64,000 nucleotides of DNA. It comes from Conchocele bisecta (taxonomy: Eukaryota; Mollusca; Bivalvia; Lucinida; Thyasiridae). Numbering within the stretch: the first letter of the stretch is position 1; each line of letters starts with the position of its first letter. The stretch is from NCBI GenBank assembly GCA_029237695.1, contig CM055275.1:7824899-7888898 (forward strand), given 5' to 3'. The notes below the pieces were generated by a model. It worked only from the letters and a program-made list of their open reading frames with translations. It made no database searches and was not told the DNA's origin. The position numbers and the translations under genes were made by a program. Of this stretch, positions 1 through 12,069 are shown one piece after another.

Positions 1-301
1 AGGTCCTCGCCACACCAGAATAACTTGGCATCAGAGCTTCCAACCCCATGTCGGTCACATGAGGAACAAGGAGAGAAAAAGGGGATATTTTCAGGAACGC
101 CACATATGTTTTCCGGAACACAAATCAGTACTCACTTATATGCATAAAGTACATTTTTAGAGCCTGCCAGTTACAGTAATCTGCACCCATTTATGATTAA
201 TTGTTTAAACATTGATACATTGCCGTTTAGTAGACACTGAGCGGGTATCATCCGAAATCGGTACAGGACAATATAATACTGACGACATTGCAGCACTGTC
301 A
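1..301. other. no gene recognised
   Basis: I see no open frame, repeat or RNA gene here. The sequence is ordinary AT-rich non-coding DNA ahead of the first mobile element. Confidence 0.5.
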
Positions 302-475
302 CAGGCACGTACGCAGTAATATATATTGGGGGGAGGGGCGGGGGGCGTTATCGACGGCACAAAGGGCCGGAGTTGCTAAAATATATTTTTACACATCCAC
401 GGACGGACCTCGGCGGATTAAGGAATGAGTACGCACCCGTCGCTAATCCCCCCTCACTCCCTCGAGTCATATAAC
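302..475 (-). mobile_element. MITE fragment, CAGGCCCGTAC family, copy 1
   Basis: The block opens with CAGGCACGTACGCA. Its interior (GCGTTATCGACGGCAC, CACATCCACGGACGGA, CGGCGGATTAAGG) matches, in inverted orientation, the better-preserved copy at 45903-46037. The far terminal repeat is degraded and the next element begins at 476, so this copy is truncated. It has no coding capacity. The family is defined only by these two copies. Confidence 0.6.
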
Positions 476-1025
<550 letters not shown>

Positions 1026-2540
1026 TATAAAGATACCATAGATTCGTCATAATAGTACATATGTACGTTGTGCGTAACGTTCATTGGCGATTATATTGCA
1101 CACGGTGATTTCTAATTTTAGCCTACTTACATGACGTTGAGATGACGTTGCTACAATACAGTTAAAGGCGTCATGTTTCTTTTGAATCGTCCAGTTGCAG
1201 CATGAAAAAGCGCGCCTGTCATATTGCAAAATTACAGAAACCGAAACCAGAAAACTGGAATTTGACTGGTTTACAGGTTAATGACAGCACGTCATTAGTT
1301 AATGAGGAATCGGTGAAGGGGTTCATACGCTATTGAATAAACAAACTTAAAAGTTAACGGATTTGCCTAGCAAACAAGGTGAACATAACGTCCTCCATGA
1401 CCTTCACCAGAAGCTTGGACATGGGTCGTATGTAAAACGCAACACCACACCTAGACACACATTGTGGTCAAATATTATCGAAGTTATTGAAAAATTAAGG
1501 GTGTTACTACGTACGCACGCACGCATGTACGCACGCACATGGACACAAATATATCCCCTCTTGCCTATCGGCGAAGGTATACTACGTAATAAAGTCACGG
1601 GCTATTGCTTCTGAATCCACGCACATTAAACACACCAAGTGTTTTAATACTATGATATTACGGAAAATAAACATAATTATATTTAATTGTGTAACGGTTC
1701 CACTATTTCGTTTAAAACAGTAATAATTCACGTCGTATGTATGTACAGTGGAACCTCTCTAACCAGACACCTCCAGGGAGCTTCCGGCTTACAGATGCTC
1801 CACTGTAATTCAGGCAGATGAGCACTCCAATACATGCATGACACAGATAATAATAGTAAACGCAACAACCCATTACTTTATTCCTTAATACAAATGTATG
1901 CATTACCACGTTTTAAATACTCGTGAACATAATGAAGTGCACGTATGTTACACGGTAGGGCGGTTATTGTAAAGAAGGAAGTAAAGTACAGTACAGTTGT
2001 CCTAATATACAGATATATATACTGCATACGACCAGGAAGGGTAGCGTTATCTATATAGCGAGATCAAACTACTAGCTTTAGTATTGACGACATATAGTGA
2101 GGTAGATGGACTGGATTTGAACGTTGTTTATATTGACATAGATCAACTGGATTTGAAGTGTGGTTAAACATGAGGATAATAACATTGGACTTATTGGACG
2201 TTAATAACGGCTGTAATTTCTACACGTGTGAACATTTTGGCATGTTCATAATACCCCAACCCGACTGTTCAGTCAATAACGCAGGACGAATTGCATTACA
2301 GACAGAAATTTCTGGTTAATATTACCTGTGACCTTTCCATTGAGTTTCGTATCATCATGTCCATACTATTTCAGTATCAGCTCATGTATTATCTCTGATA
2401 TATCACAGTTTCAACTAGTATATAGTTTTAAAATTGCCATTGTTGCGCTAGTATAACAAATCAAGGTTCAAACATAACAACGCCGGAATTCGTTGAATAC
2501 TAACACAACGCGATCGCAGGGACGTATCCATTACCAACAT
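1026..2540. other. non-coding, with a dispersed-repeat fragment
   Basis: No gene is supported. Around 1500-1605 is a fragment with clustered ACGCACGC and the block CCCCTCTTGCCTATCGGCGA, an inverted relative of the repeat at 61100-61160. The remainder shows nothing recognisable. Confidence 0.5.
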
Positions 2541-2554
2541 GACCAATGGGTCTA

Positions 2555-2830
2555 GATTACTCGAATGACCCTGGGTGGTTAGCTACCAATTGCGGAAGCT
2601 GCTAATAAACTTTATTGAACATTCAACTAACGTATCAGGATATTAATGAAATTTAGACGTACATTCAAGTTTTGATGGACGTGACCTTTATTACAAAGAA
2701 AGTAGGTCAATGTCGCATAAATGACCCCATCGTGGTTAAGTATCAATATAAGCAAACTACTGATGAAGTTTGACTAACATATGAGGATTATGCGATATTT
2801 GGACGTACGTACACAGTTTTGATATAATTA
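2555..2830 (+). repeat. diverged tandem duplication, period about 170
   Basis: Two diverged blocks share GTGGTTA, then AGC-ACTA or TAATAAACTT, TAACRTATSAGGATTA and a GACGTAC-TTTTGAT segment. The second begins near 2725. No coding potential is seen. Confidence 0.5.
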
Positions 2831-2923
2831 CCTACATATATTTACTATCGATTGACATACCATATCAGTATTCAGACACATTTCCTAATTTCCACAACTA
2901 ATTCACGTTTCCTTTGGGTTATT

Positions 2924-3106
2924 GTCAATCCATTATGTTTCAGTTTGCTTAAAACAGTACTTAACTGGTACATTTGCGATTTTGACTAATCAGCAAACGA
3001 GCTCATGAAGCATGTATTTGTGTTACTGTCAATCCAATCAGTTTGCTCAATACAGTACTGGTAGATTTGGCATACATTTGCGATTTTGACTAATCAGCAA
3101 ACTAAT
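2924..3106 (+). repeat. tandem duplication of about 80-100 bases
   Basis: GTCAATCCA, CAGTTTGCT, ACAGTACT, and TTTGCGATTTTGACTAATCA followed by GCAAAC occur twice, ending near 3003 and 3106. No gene is visible between here and about 3650. Confidence 0.7.
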
Positions 3107-3759
3107 GTTTATGCATACAAGTGGGTGTAGGTTTCAGACATTAATACAAACTGCAACTGACGCCATAATTTATAGAAGTGGCCCGACACGTTTTGATCAA
3201 CCGTCATTCAATTAATTAATTAATTATAGAAATAATGGAAATTCGACTGTTTTGGTCATTTGCTTTAAATGGACTTTAAACAGTGTCATATCTGAAGACA
3301 GCGGATCGAATGGACTCGTATTATATGCGGATGCCTATATGGATCAACTAGACATGAACGTTACACGTATGGTCGTTGTTCTGGTGAGTGAATGTTTTAC
3401 TTTGTTAATATACGACGCTGTGTCAATAAGTAGTGTCACTCGACACTTACCTTCCTAAAAATAACAATATAATTCCTTTGCTTCCTCCAGTTATGAGAGC
3501 GCAAAACATATATGATATGCAAGTACAATATCAGCTTTGAACAAAAATGCAATACAAATTTAAATATGTAATGCAGTGTAATGCAATGTAATTAGAGTTA
3601 TGTAATCAGAACTATTGTCAGTGTAGCATATAGAAGTGTATCTGGAATTAAAAACTTATGGCTTTTGCAAAGAAGCCGGAGAACAAATGGGAGTCAGGGC
3701 TCTCCCTGTTGAAAATGTTATATGGAGCCAGCGCTCACAACGGGTTTTGTCGCGCCCGC

Positions 3760-3990
3760 TTGCGATATAGTCGGCACATTGGCGTACGTACGTTAACACC
3801 TTTTTCATGCCCCACTCCACCGAATGGTGAGGGACATATAGTGTTGCCGGCGTCCGTACGTCCCACCCGTCCGTCCGGAAACCGTAACGCTTGGGTAAAT
3901 GTCTTATAAGTTATGTTTACTTGCACTCGCCTGCCATGTCATTCACAATCGTCTCACCCCGTCAAGCCCAAGGTCAATGTCATTGCATTG
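3760..3990 (+). repeat. dispersed repeat, CATATAGTGTTACCGG family, copy 1
   Basis: The block contains CACCGAATGGTGAGGGACAT, ATAGTGTTGCCGGCGTCCGT, strings of CGTCC, and AAACCGTAACGCTTGGGTAA followed by ATGTCTTATAA. The same order recurs at 4585, 6035, 13158 and 20364. The family ends downstream in TTTCACA, a poorly conserved stretch and GGTCAATGTCA. It has no coding frame and no recognised mobility genes. Confidence 0.75.
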
Positions 3991-4162
3991 ATGGTCTGCT
4001 GCTTTCATGCTTTGACAAATCCAAATTCATCTATTAATGACCAAATTATATTTCCCCCACCCCCACATCTAGCACACACTTCATACATAGCACAAGTTCT
4101 TTCGCATAATATATATGGTTTCAAATGACTGTTTTTTTTACCTTACATGTATATATTGCACA

Positions 4163-4438
4163 ATATATTGAGTTTTTGTCGCGCTCGCTTGCGGACAGCG
4201 CGATATTGTCGGCCCATATGCGTACGTACGTACCTACGTACAGTAGATGGACAGAAGTAATTTCCCACCCATTGAAATCCCATAGACTTACATGTATTTA
4301 ATATATTGAGTTTTTGTCGCGCTCGCTTGCGGACAGCGCGATATTGTCGGCCCATATGCGTACGTACGTACCTACGTACAGTAGATGGACAGAAGTAATT
4401 TCCCACCCATTGAAATCCCATAGACTTACATGTATTTA
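4163..4438 (+). repeat. near-perfect tandem duplication, 2 x 138 bases
   Basis: Two adjacent 138-base units (4163-4300 and 4301-4438) appear identical, from ATATATTGAGTTTTTGTCGC through GCGTACGTACGTACC to CATGTATTTA. The identity implies a recent duplication. A reading frame through both copies on the - strand simply repeats itself and is not evidence of a gene. Confidence 0.95.
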
Positions 4439-4584
4439 TAGCTGTGCTTGTTAGTATGTTACTTCAAATATACATTCAATATTAAATAGCCAACAGAGTT
4501 GCACAAACATTGATTCATAATTATGTGTATTCAATATTCAAAGTATTTTGCAAAATGCATTTAGTTAAACGTATGGGATTTGTA

Positions 4585-4810
4585 TACCCCCGCCAGCGAA
4601 TGGTCAGGAGGCATATAGTGTTACCGGTGTTCGTGCGTCCATTCCGAAACCTTAACACTCGGGTAAATATATTTTAATTTGTTTCCTTGCACGGATCTGC
4701 TTGATATTTCACATTGCTATAATGGTCCTCTACAACCCTGCGACAAATCCATGATCGTCCCGCCACTGTTAAGCTCAGGGTCAAGGTCACATACTATGAC
4801 GTCGACAGTT
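4585..4810 (+). repeat. dispersed repeat, CATATAGTGTTACCGG family, copy 2
   Basis: The order is CGCCAGCGAATGGTCAGGAG, GCATATAGTGTTACCGGTGT, CGTCC strings, AACCTTAACACTCGGGTAAA, GCACGGATCTGCTTGATATT, ATGGTCCTCTACAACCCTGC, TCCCGCC and CAGGGTCAAGGTCAC. This is close to full family length, about 220 bases. It is non-coding. Confidence 0.8.
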
Positions 4811-5142
4811 TATGAATATTTCCAGTAAATGTAGACTTCTATCTTCTTTCTATGTCCGTTTTATACTTACTTCGCCTATTAAGACGCTTCAGTATCATTA
4901 ACTAATTCCAGGACGTTTAAAGGATCTTATACCTCAGATTTGGCATGCGTATGCCGGACAAATATAGAAACATTAGTAGTAAGGTGATATTCTAAACAAG
5001 TAAGGTTCTTGGGAAATCACTAACTCACCACTGGTTAGGTTAGAGGATCTGCGGTGCCTTATTGGTTTCGCAATATCTGTCTGTCTGTCTGCCCGCCTGT
5101 CTGTCCGTCCGTTTAACTCAAATCATCTATAATGTGTGTATG

Positions 5143-5455
5143 CCTTCAGCTAATAACTTCATATTGCACACATGCATTACTAAGTAACTATACATCATTG
5201 CACATTCATACTATTGCCCTCGCTACTGATCGTAGGTCCGTCCGTCCGTTTTTGAAAGTTTTTGTAAGAGTTTTTCAAATAACATATAAGTTATATTTGC
5301 CTTCAGCTAATATTATCATATTGCACACATACAATACGTAGTAACGATACACCCTTCCACATCAATACAAATTCCCTCGCTACTGACCGTACGTCCGTCC
5401 GTCTGCCTGTTTATTTTTTGAAAGTCTGTTTAACAGTTTCTCAAATAAGTGAGTC
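5143..5455 (+). repeat. tandem duplication, period about 157
   Basis: Two copies, starting near 5143 and 5300, share CCTTCAGCTAATA, CATATTGCACACAT, CCCTCGCTACTGA, GTCCGTCCGT and TTTTTGAAAGT. They are moderately diverged. Nothing coding is seen from 5456 to 6030. Confidence 0.75.
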
Positions 5456-6034
5456 GACAGGCCACACTTTCTAGTTTCTTCTGAACTGATGTCGCTACTC
5501 TGGGCCTGACCGGGCTAGTGCATCATCGATATGTGGATTTGTCGATCGATCTGTTTAATGGTTCCAGAGTGACGACGATCTACCCGAGTCAGAATAGAGT
5601 GGATGTTACAAGTACATGAATCTGAAATGTGGCAATACAGTGATATTTACATGCTAAAACTGATGTATGTCTCAATCTGTTGTCGAATGGCAGTGCTTAC
5701 ATTTCTTAAATATTGGGTAGACAACAAGTTTGGAGTTATTCCCCATGATGTGTCCGGGTCTGTTTGTCATTGGCTTGTAAACTCTTATTCAGAGTTAAGC
5801 ACGGTCGGCCTTGTGACAATTATTTTAAACTATTTACAATATGTACAATGCACCCATTAGGGAAACGATGTTTTTAATTGTATATCGTTGAACCAGTAAC
5901 ATCGCAGATAATTTCCGGTGAGCTATATCGTTCCAGCAAGACCGACCTCGCCCAAAGTTGAGTTATATCGTTCTAACAGGACCAACCTCACTCCAAATCG
6001 TAAATTATCTGATTCGCCCATTGATTTTTATTAT

Positions 6035-6390
6035 GCCACCGACACCGAATGGTGAAGGGGGGGGGGGGGGCATATAGTGTTACCTGCGTCCGTACGTCTG
6101 TCCGGAAGCCTTAACTCTCGGATAGATATCTTATTATTCCTGTGTCCTTGCACGGATATGCTTGATATTTCACACACATATTGTTCTAATGGTCCTCTAT
6201 CGCCCTGCGACAAATCCACGATAGTCCCGCCCCTGTTAAGTTCAGGGTCAAGGTAACAAACATGCTTTCAAAACCTTAACGCTCGGGTAAATGTATTATA
6301 TTTCTGTCTTCGTGCATGGATCTGCTTGATGTTTCACACACACATTGCTATGATGGTCTGCTTTCATACAGTTTAAAATCCATGCTTTTC
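6035..6390 (+). repeat. dispersed repeat, CATATAGTGTTACCGG family, copy 3
   Basis: GCCACCGACACCGAATGGTG, a G run, CATATAGTGTTACCTGCGTC, CTTGCACGGATATGCTTGAT, ATGGTCCTCTATCGCCCTGC and GGGTCAAGGT follow in family order. A second partial unit (CCTTAACGCTCGGGTAAATG, then ATCTGCTTGATGTTTCACAC) continues to about 6370. Confidence 0.8.
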
Positions 6391-6432
6391 TGGCCCTCTG
6401 TGTTTTCAAATGTGCCTCGTTTTATTTGGCTG

Positions 6433-6633
6433 TGTAATGTCTCATTGTGTGGATCTATTGAGGGAATGATATAGGAACAACTCATTGGTTTGGTTAATAA
6501 CTACATCTGTTATATTTGCTTACTAAAACGCAAGTGGTTCAATTGGTACCAGAGGGGGTTCCGAGTTACATGCTGACTCAGCAGTCAGAGATCAATTCAA
6601 GCCACGACTCCAAGGCGGGTTCTATGCAGTACA
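6433..6633 (-). repeat. 3' LTR of the Ty3/gypsy element
   Basis: This 201-base copy shares TGTAATGTCTCATTGTG, TTGGTTTGGTTAATAACTAC and ACATGCTGACTCAGCAGTCA with the right LTR. Its inner end is followed on the - strand side by the purine run AGGAGAGAGA, a good polypurine tract. The far 35 bases are the most diverged from the partner LTR. Confidence 0.88.
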
Positions 6634-6645
6634 TCTCTCTCCTAG
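6634..6645 (-). other. polypurine tract
   Basis: On the - strand AGGAGAGAGAT directly precedes TGTACTGCATAG, the start of the LTR. This is where plus-strand DNA synthesis is primed in LTR retrotransposons. The assignment is by position and composition. Confidence 0.65.
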
Positions 6646-6854
6646 TTAGATTGATACACGTATACATGGCAAATATAATTGAAAATATAGACATGTCATT
6701 GTGTCCTTTGGCGAAGCTGGGCTTGGCTGCTACTTCTGATGACTGTTTATTTAATACACATGTTCAATTACAATCGCTTGACAGCAATATCCTGCTGAAA
6801 CAACCAGGTCGTAGTAAGTTAAATACATGTATACTGTAACTATATGTATGTTTG

Positions 6855-7860
6855 TTATTGTGATCTATCCCATATGAAAGTCACTGAACCTGATTGGTGT
6901 TTTGATAACACGCTTGTTCCTCTGGTTTGGCTCCCTTGGTGGTATGTCTGAGTAACTGAGTAATGACTAACATTCCGGCGTAACATGTGGCCAGCATTGG
7001 TTCTCATTAGAACTATCGTTCCCTTTTGTTTCACTACAGTAAGAGGAGTTTCCTCCAACGATGGTGAAGTTTTGGTTTGGTCACGTTTTAGCACAACGAC
7101 GTTTTGTCCGCATTTGAATTGTCTATACGAACTCGGTTTATTTTTATTTGCGTTGGTTTTCATTTTCTGTTTTTGTTGTGCGTCGCGTGATTTGAAACTG
7201 CTAGGTACAGTAGTTTTGTTATATTGCGGTAGCTTGGTTTTGATTTTTCGATATTACAACAATTCCTCTGGTGAGGCGTTGGTTGTACAATGTGCCGTTG
7301 ATCTGTAGTGTAACATAAATGTATACAGTTCTGTTCGCCAGCTTTTCTGTTCGAGTACCGCAGTGCGAATCGCTTTCTTTATCGATTTGTTAAAGTTTTC
7401 AACTAGGCCATTAGCTTTGGCCCAGTATGGAGTAACGCGCGTATGTGTAATACCGTTTTCCTTGAGAAAATGTGAAAATTCCTCAGAAACGAAGTTACTC
7501 GCATTATCAGTGGCCAGCTCATTGCCAACTCCCATCAAGCTAAACATTGATCGCAGTTTGTTTATAATCGAAGCACTTGTTGTCGATTTCAGAATTGCGA
7601 CCATTTGGAAATCGCGAATAGTAATGAATGACCACCATTAAATGTTCGTTATTTCCGTAAGGACCAGTCAAATCCATGGCAAACTTTTTCCACGGACAGC
7701 TTGGTAATTCAGTGTTTGCTATCGGCGGTGCGCGCGGTGCAGATGAAACCATCTGACATGCATGACTTAACTGAATCATATGTTCCACGTCTTTGTCTAT
7801 GCTGGGCCACAATACTTTGCCGCGCAATAGTTGCTTATTTTAGACAAAGCGCATGTGTGT
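6855..7860 (-). pseudogene. gypsy integrase, broken
   Basis: Three - strand frames (7540-7827, 7254-7604, 6855-7163) cover the integrase. The first has the linker and first catalytic Asp in MDLTGPYG. The second has the second Asp in ATDNASNF and the catalytic Glu in GLVENFNKS. The third has the C-terminal barrel with FKCGQNVVVL and a conserved RNVS. Frame changes between them mean no functional enzyme is made. The HHCC zinc-binding start is largely lost to frameshifts. Confidence 0.9.
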
Positions 7861-8189
7861 CTCATGAGCCAAGTCCATGACGCATTTTTGAAGTGAATTA
7901 GGCGCAATTATATTGGTGCCTTTAAGAACGATAGAGTTTTGTACCGTTAATTCATTTCTGATTGGGTAATATGATTGGGATCTTTCGGCCACCTGTTTGT
8001 TTTTAGACTTTCGCGCATGAGTGACAATGTTTTATCGTTTTCGGACGCGTTTTGCATTTGCTCTAGCTGGATTGCAATGGGAAGACTGGCATTAATTATG
8101 TAGTTGACATAAATCTCTGTACCAACGCCATAATAATCTGTGTCAGGCTGTGGCGATCTTGATAACCTGTCAGCTGCGTTCATGTGGCA

Positions 8190-8645
8190 CGGCAAATACT
8201 TAACTGTGAAGTTATAGCATTGCAATTTGAGTACCCATCTCTGGATTCGCGGGGGCGCTTCGTGAGAACTTGATAATATTTTCTCGAGTGGGCGGTGATC
8301 AGTGCAGACCAGAAAATCCTTACCATACAGGTAGACGTTAAATCGTTGGATTGCATATGTAACAGCTAACGCTTCTCAGTCAATCTGAGAAAACCGTCGC
8401 TCTATTGGCGTTAACGTTCTGCTGGCATAAGCCACCGGTCTAAATTCACCGTTTGATTGTGTTTTACGTAGAATCGCTTCAAGTCCGAATGGAGATGCAT
8501 CGACAGCAATATTTGTCTCGGCTACGGGATTGTAGTATGCCATTACGTCGGTTGCTGTGATTGATTTTGTCAGCGTGTCGAATGCATTTTGCTGTTCTGA
8601 GGCCCACTTCCATTCAACGTCTGTTCTCGTTAATTTACGCAACGG
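8190..8645 (-). pseudogene. gypsy RNase H region, broken
   Basis: The frame at 8376-8642 carries the Asp-containing start of the domain (VDASPFGLEAIL) and AYASRTLTPIE. After a stop the homology continues through a region encoding CTDHRPLEKIL and then, at 7947-8225, the conserved HMNAADRLSR. This is the tethered RNase H that degrades the RNA strand during reverse transcription. Stops and frame changes inactivate it. Confidence 0.87.
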
Positions 8646-9240
8646 TTCTGCGATCGCCGCAAAGTTTTAAAGATTTTATTAAACTCGCATTTTGATTTGT
8701 TGAGTGACATATTTCGCACTCGCAAGCGTTCGAGTAGTAGCTTGAGCATCTTGTCATGTTCTGTTTGGTTTTTCGCAAATACAATTATGTCGTCTGCGTT
8801 TCGGGTACGGAGTTGATACCATATATTAATCGTTTGTATCGGTATAGCCATTTATGTGACGCAAATGTGGTAATATAGCGCGAAATTTCTTCCAGTTCCA
8901 ACTGTTGGAAATTTTGTTTAAGGTCTAATTTGGGAAATACGGCGGAACCGTTCATTTCCTCTAAAATTTCATCAATGTTTGGCATTGGGAAACGTTCGCG
9001 CTGGACAGCCTTGTTAGCTTGACGCATATCTACACAAAGTCTGATATATTTGTTCGGTATCGGTACCAAGGCACTGACCCAAGGCACTGACCCAAGGCGT
9101 TGGGCCGTCGACCTTTTCGACGATGTCTAATTTCTGAAGTTGTTTTTGTTTTTGTTCGACTTGTTTGCGCATTTTGAAAGAAATTGTTCGAGTAGGCTGT
9201 GCTACTGGTTTGACCGATTCATCAATGTACAAGCGTAGCT
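8646..9240 (-). pseudogene. gypsy reverse transcriptase, broken
   Basis: Frames at 9014-9232, 8785-9087 and 8630-8851 together give the palm: CVDMRQANKAV, FPKLDLKQNFQQLEL with the first catalytic Asp, LIYGINSVPE, and a catalytic box that reads NADD where YxDD is expected. A 13-base direct duplication at 9068-9093 causes one of the frame changes. The enzyme is clearly dead. Confidence 0.92.
9068..9093. repeat. 13-base tandem duplication inside the RT pseudogene
   Basis: AAGGCACTGACCC is present twice back to back. Because 13 is not a multiple of three it shifts frame between the two overlapping RT frames, which locates one inactivating lesion exactly. Confidence 0.93.
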
Positions 9241-9380
9241 GAACGTTTTTCAGCTATCCTATTCCCTCGAATCTGTCAGCATATGAACTGAGAATCTGAT
9301 CAGTCGTGTCCGTCGTATTTGCGGAGACGCTGTTGATCATACGATATGTAGAAGGCCCAAGTCTGTAGCAGTTTTACAAC

Positions 9381-9920
9381 CTAGTAACGGTTTACCGGTT
9401 CCGAGACATGCAATGTTGTTTTTCCGTATAATTTAATTGGTGTTTTACTACCGTACGGATATATTTTGGTGTCGGACTTTTCTAACGGTGTATCGGCATT
9501 TCTGAGTTTTTCGAACGTTTGTCGGTCAATAACATTGACAGACGAACCAGAATCAATAACAATATTTAAAAGATATTTAAGTTTTCCGTTTAACACAAAT
9601 ATTTCATCCGAAATTTCACCACTAGAATGATTGATTGCATGCACATTTTTCACTTTAGATTTACATATTTCGGCAAAATGACCTTCTTTACTACAGTCAT
9701 TGTAAATGACCCCTCTGGATGTAACGCAGTCTTTTCCATAATGACCAACAGTTCCACAGCGATAACATATTGCTTTTTTTCTGAAGGTGGACCTTGTGTA
9801 CGTCTCTGCGTCTGTTTCCTCCCGACGGATGTGTACCCCGTGGCTCAGTGTTTTCGTCCAGGATGGCTGTACCCCGTGACTACTTGTCTTGGAATCGAAT
9901 CGCTTCGTTTTGGCTTCCAT
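9381..9920 (-). pseudogene. gypsy gag C-terminus and aspartic protease
   Basis: This 179-codon frame is the longest intact piece of the element. Residues 52-65 form a CCHC zinc knuckle (CYRCGTVGHYGKDC). A second knuckle at about 76-86 lacks its first Cys. Residues 123-127 are DSGSS, the active-site loop of a retropepsin. Gag and protease are in one frame. The frame is separated from both the upstream gag and the downstream RT by frameshifts or stops. Confidence 0.9.
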
Positions 9921-10483
9921 AGTTTGTTTACTTCATTGGTTGTTTGACGATCATTCATTGCCATTTTGTTCGCATGTGTCTCGGAAAGTTCGTACGTCCG
10001 TGCTATGGATTGTACCTTTTCCAAGGTCAAATTCGACTCTGTCAGGAGTTTCTTACGTAGTTCCTGTGATCTGCAATTTTCTACGATTTGGTCACGCCAT
10101 GTCGTCTTGGTCTGTGTATTCACATGACGTTTGGATAGTCGTACGATGAAGCTGTCGATTGTCTCGTCTTCTTCTTGTTTTTATTTCCGGAACACCTGCC
10201 TGTCATACGACACGTTTTTCCTTGGTTGGAAGTAAGTGGATAAACAGGTCATTGCCTAGTCGTATGTGGTCCCAGTGTCCGGCAACGTTTCGAAGATATC
10301 TTGCACTTGTTCCCTGGATACGTGTAGCAGGAGTGCCCGTTTTTGTTCGTCTTTCGTGACTCCACATGCTTTGATGTAGTAGTTGAATATTTTGAGATAT
10401 TGTTCCCACGATTTGTTCAGATTTGTATGTCCTCCTTTGACACTGAACTGTCCAGGATTATATATGTCTAATTTCGCTGCCAT
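9845..10483 (-). pseudogene. gypsy gag, capsid region, broken
   Basis: The likely start codon is at 10481-10483 on the - strand, about 160 bases after the primer-binding site. The opening frame begins MAAKLDIYNPG and contains WEQYLKIFNYYIKACG and a KRALLLH segment, typical of gypsy gag. It shifts frame near 10250-10400 and resumes at 9845-10123 with TWRDQIVENCRSQELRKKLL. Capsid function is lost. Confidence 0.85.
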
Positions 10484-10625
10484 TGTTTTGTTTCGCTGGT
10501 TTTTGGTTTCACACTAACAGTCCGGAATGTAATCCTCTGTCATGTAATATTGTTTACGCTGGCAGTTTGATAAATACACAAAACATTAATTAAATCCTTG
10601 TTTCACACGGTTCACATAATTTCTC

Positions 10626-10640
10626 ACTTCTCGTCGCCAA
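10626..10640 (-). other. putative primer-binding site
   Basis: Directly inside the 5' LTR the - strand reads T then TGGCGACGAGAAGT. LTR retrotransposons prime from a tRNA 3' end, so a TGG start at this position is expected. The tRNA species was not identified. Confidence 0.6.
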
Positions 10641-10847
10641 TGTAATGTCTCATTGTGTGTATCTATTGAGGGAATGATTATTATAGGAACAACTCATTGG
10701 TTTGGTTAATAACTACATCTGTTCTATTTGCTTACTAAAACGGAAGTGGTTCAATTAGTACCAGAGGGGCCCCGAGTTACATGCTGACTCAGCAGTCAGA
10801 TATAATTTAATCCACGCCTCCAATGCGGCGGCATTCGTGTGCCGACA
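10641..10847 (-). repeat. 5' LTR of the Ty3/gypsy element
   Basis: This 207-base copy matches the left LTR with scattered substitutions, a GATTATTATAGG against GATATAGG indel, and strong divergence in the last 40 bases. The LTR differences show an old insertion. Confidence 0.88.
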
Positions 10848-11528
10848 GGCCACATTTTCAGTTTTCGTTTTAGAAATATGAATTAATCTAAAGTTAAACA
10901 ATAAACGATACATTCAATAATTCGAATATCTAAATTCAATGCAATATATTTATTTTTTACTATTTTCATTATTACAAGTTTTAATAAGATGATAATGTCA
11001 TGTTTGAATACTACTCTATAATTTGATTGAAGAGTTGCAGTCAATGGGCGTGGCACTCATTTGATCTGGAGAATAGGAGTTATTGTCGGTTTATAACAAC
11101 ATAATATTATTAAACTACATACAAGGAATGCGCAGATTATTCGTTGCTACCAGCATTGAATTTTGACACGCTTAACCCAGTGGTCTATTTCAGTTAATCA
11201 GGCTTATCGTGCGTGATTAATCAGATGTTGCGACGTGTTTCTAAAAATGGGCGCTAAACACCACGTAATTTTCATATGGATGAATAATTAGTAATTACAT
11301 ATATAAAACGAAACACAAAAGTAAACTCAAATTCAATTACATTGCACACATTGAACTTGTTAAATCCATTGGGAGAAAGTTTGTACAGTATTGGTGGTCA
11401 TCTTGGATGTTATTTTGCATCTTAAAGCATACGTGTATTACAGTATTTATTATACAATACTGAAATATATATTTATTTCTGACTGATAACAATGAAATAT
11501 CTGGTTTTGCTGTTTGAGCAGCCATCTC

Positions 11529-11845
11529 GGACGCCACCTTGGATTATGGGAAATGCTCAAGATTGACCGTCAGATTGTAATAATGTAGGGCCTGAAGATG
11601 CACAATTGCCAAAAATCCATTGTATATACGTCAAGTCAAGTCTGGGTATATTGGTAGTTCGGCAGGACTATTAACTATAACCATAATGGACGCCATCTTG
11701 GATTATAGAAATGCTCAAGGTTGACCGTCAGATTCCAATAATGTAGGGCCTGAAAATGCAAAATCGCCAAAAACCCATATTGTATATACGCCAAGTCTAG
11801 GTATCTTAGTAGTTCGGCAGGACTAACAACCCGTCGATAGTGTCT
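11529..11845 (+). repeat. tandem duplication, 2 x about 159 bases
   Basis: Both units start GGACGCCAyCTTGGATTAT, continue with AATGCTCAAG, TTGACCGTCAGATT and AATAATGTAGGGCCTGAA, and end GTAGTTCGGCAGGACTA. The second starts at 11688. This is intergenic DNA just upstream of the receptor gene. The rest of 10848-12069 shows no gene, though any untranslated first exon of the receptor would lie here. Confidence 0.85.
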
Positions 11846-12069
11846 CACATTTCCAACCTGCAAAAACCAGAACCTTTGCCAGAAATATAGAAAGTTGGGA
11901 AATTGAGAACACACCCAATATGCATACCCCATTAGACCATCAGATACATTGATAGGTTAAACATACGTGTTGCTATCTTATATTCTACAAGCTATCTCAA
12001 CGAACGTTCTAAAATGGGAATGACCTACTATGAATTTAGCATTTTCTCATTTACACCATACTATTTGAC

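Larger units (their letters stand above)
6433..10847 (-). mobile_element. decayed, nearly full-length Ty3/gypsy LTR retrotransposon
   Basis: Two direct repeats bracket gag-pro-RT-RNaseH-integrase homology read on the - strand. The LTRs run TGTA...TACA at the left (6433-6633) and TGTA...GACA at the right (10641-10847). The coding region is broken by many frameshifts and stops, so the copy is dead. No perfect target duplication is visible (GGCTG at the left against GGCCA at the right). The domain order RT before integrase is that of Metaviridae. The element lies about 1.2 kb upstream of the receptor gene and in the opposite orientation. Confidence 0.93.

Noticed and set aside
4143..4421. 92-codon - strand repeat protein
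   Set aside because: It merely repeats the 138-base duplication and has no relatives or start context.
6985..7641. + strand frames over the gypsy integrase
   Set aside because: They are shadows of the - strand integrase remains.
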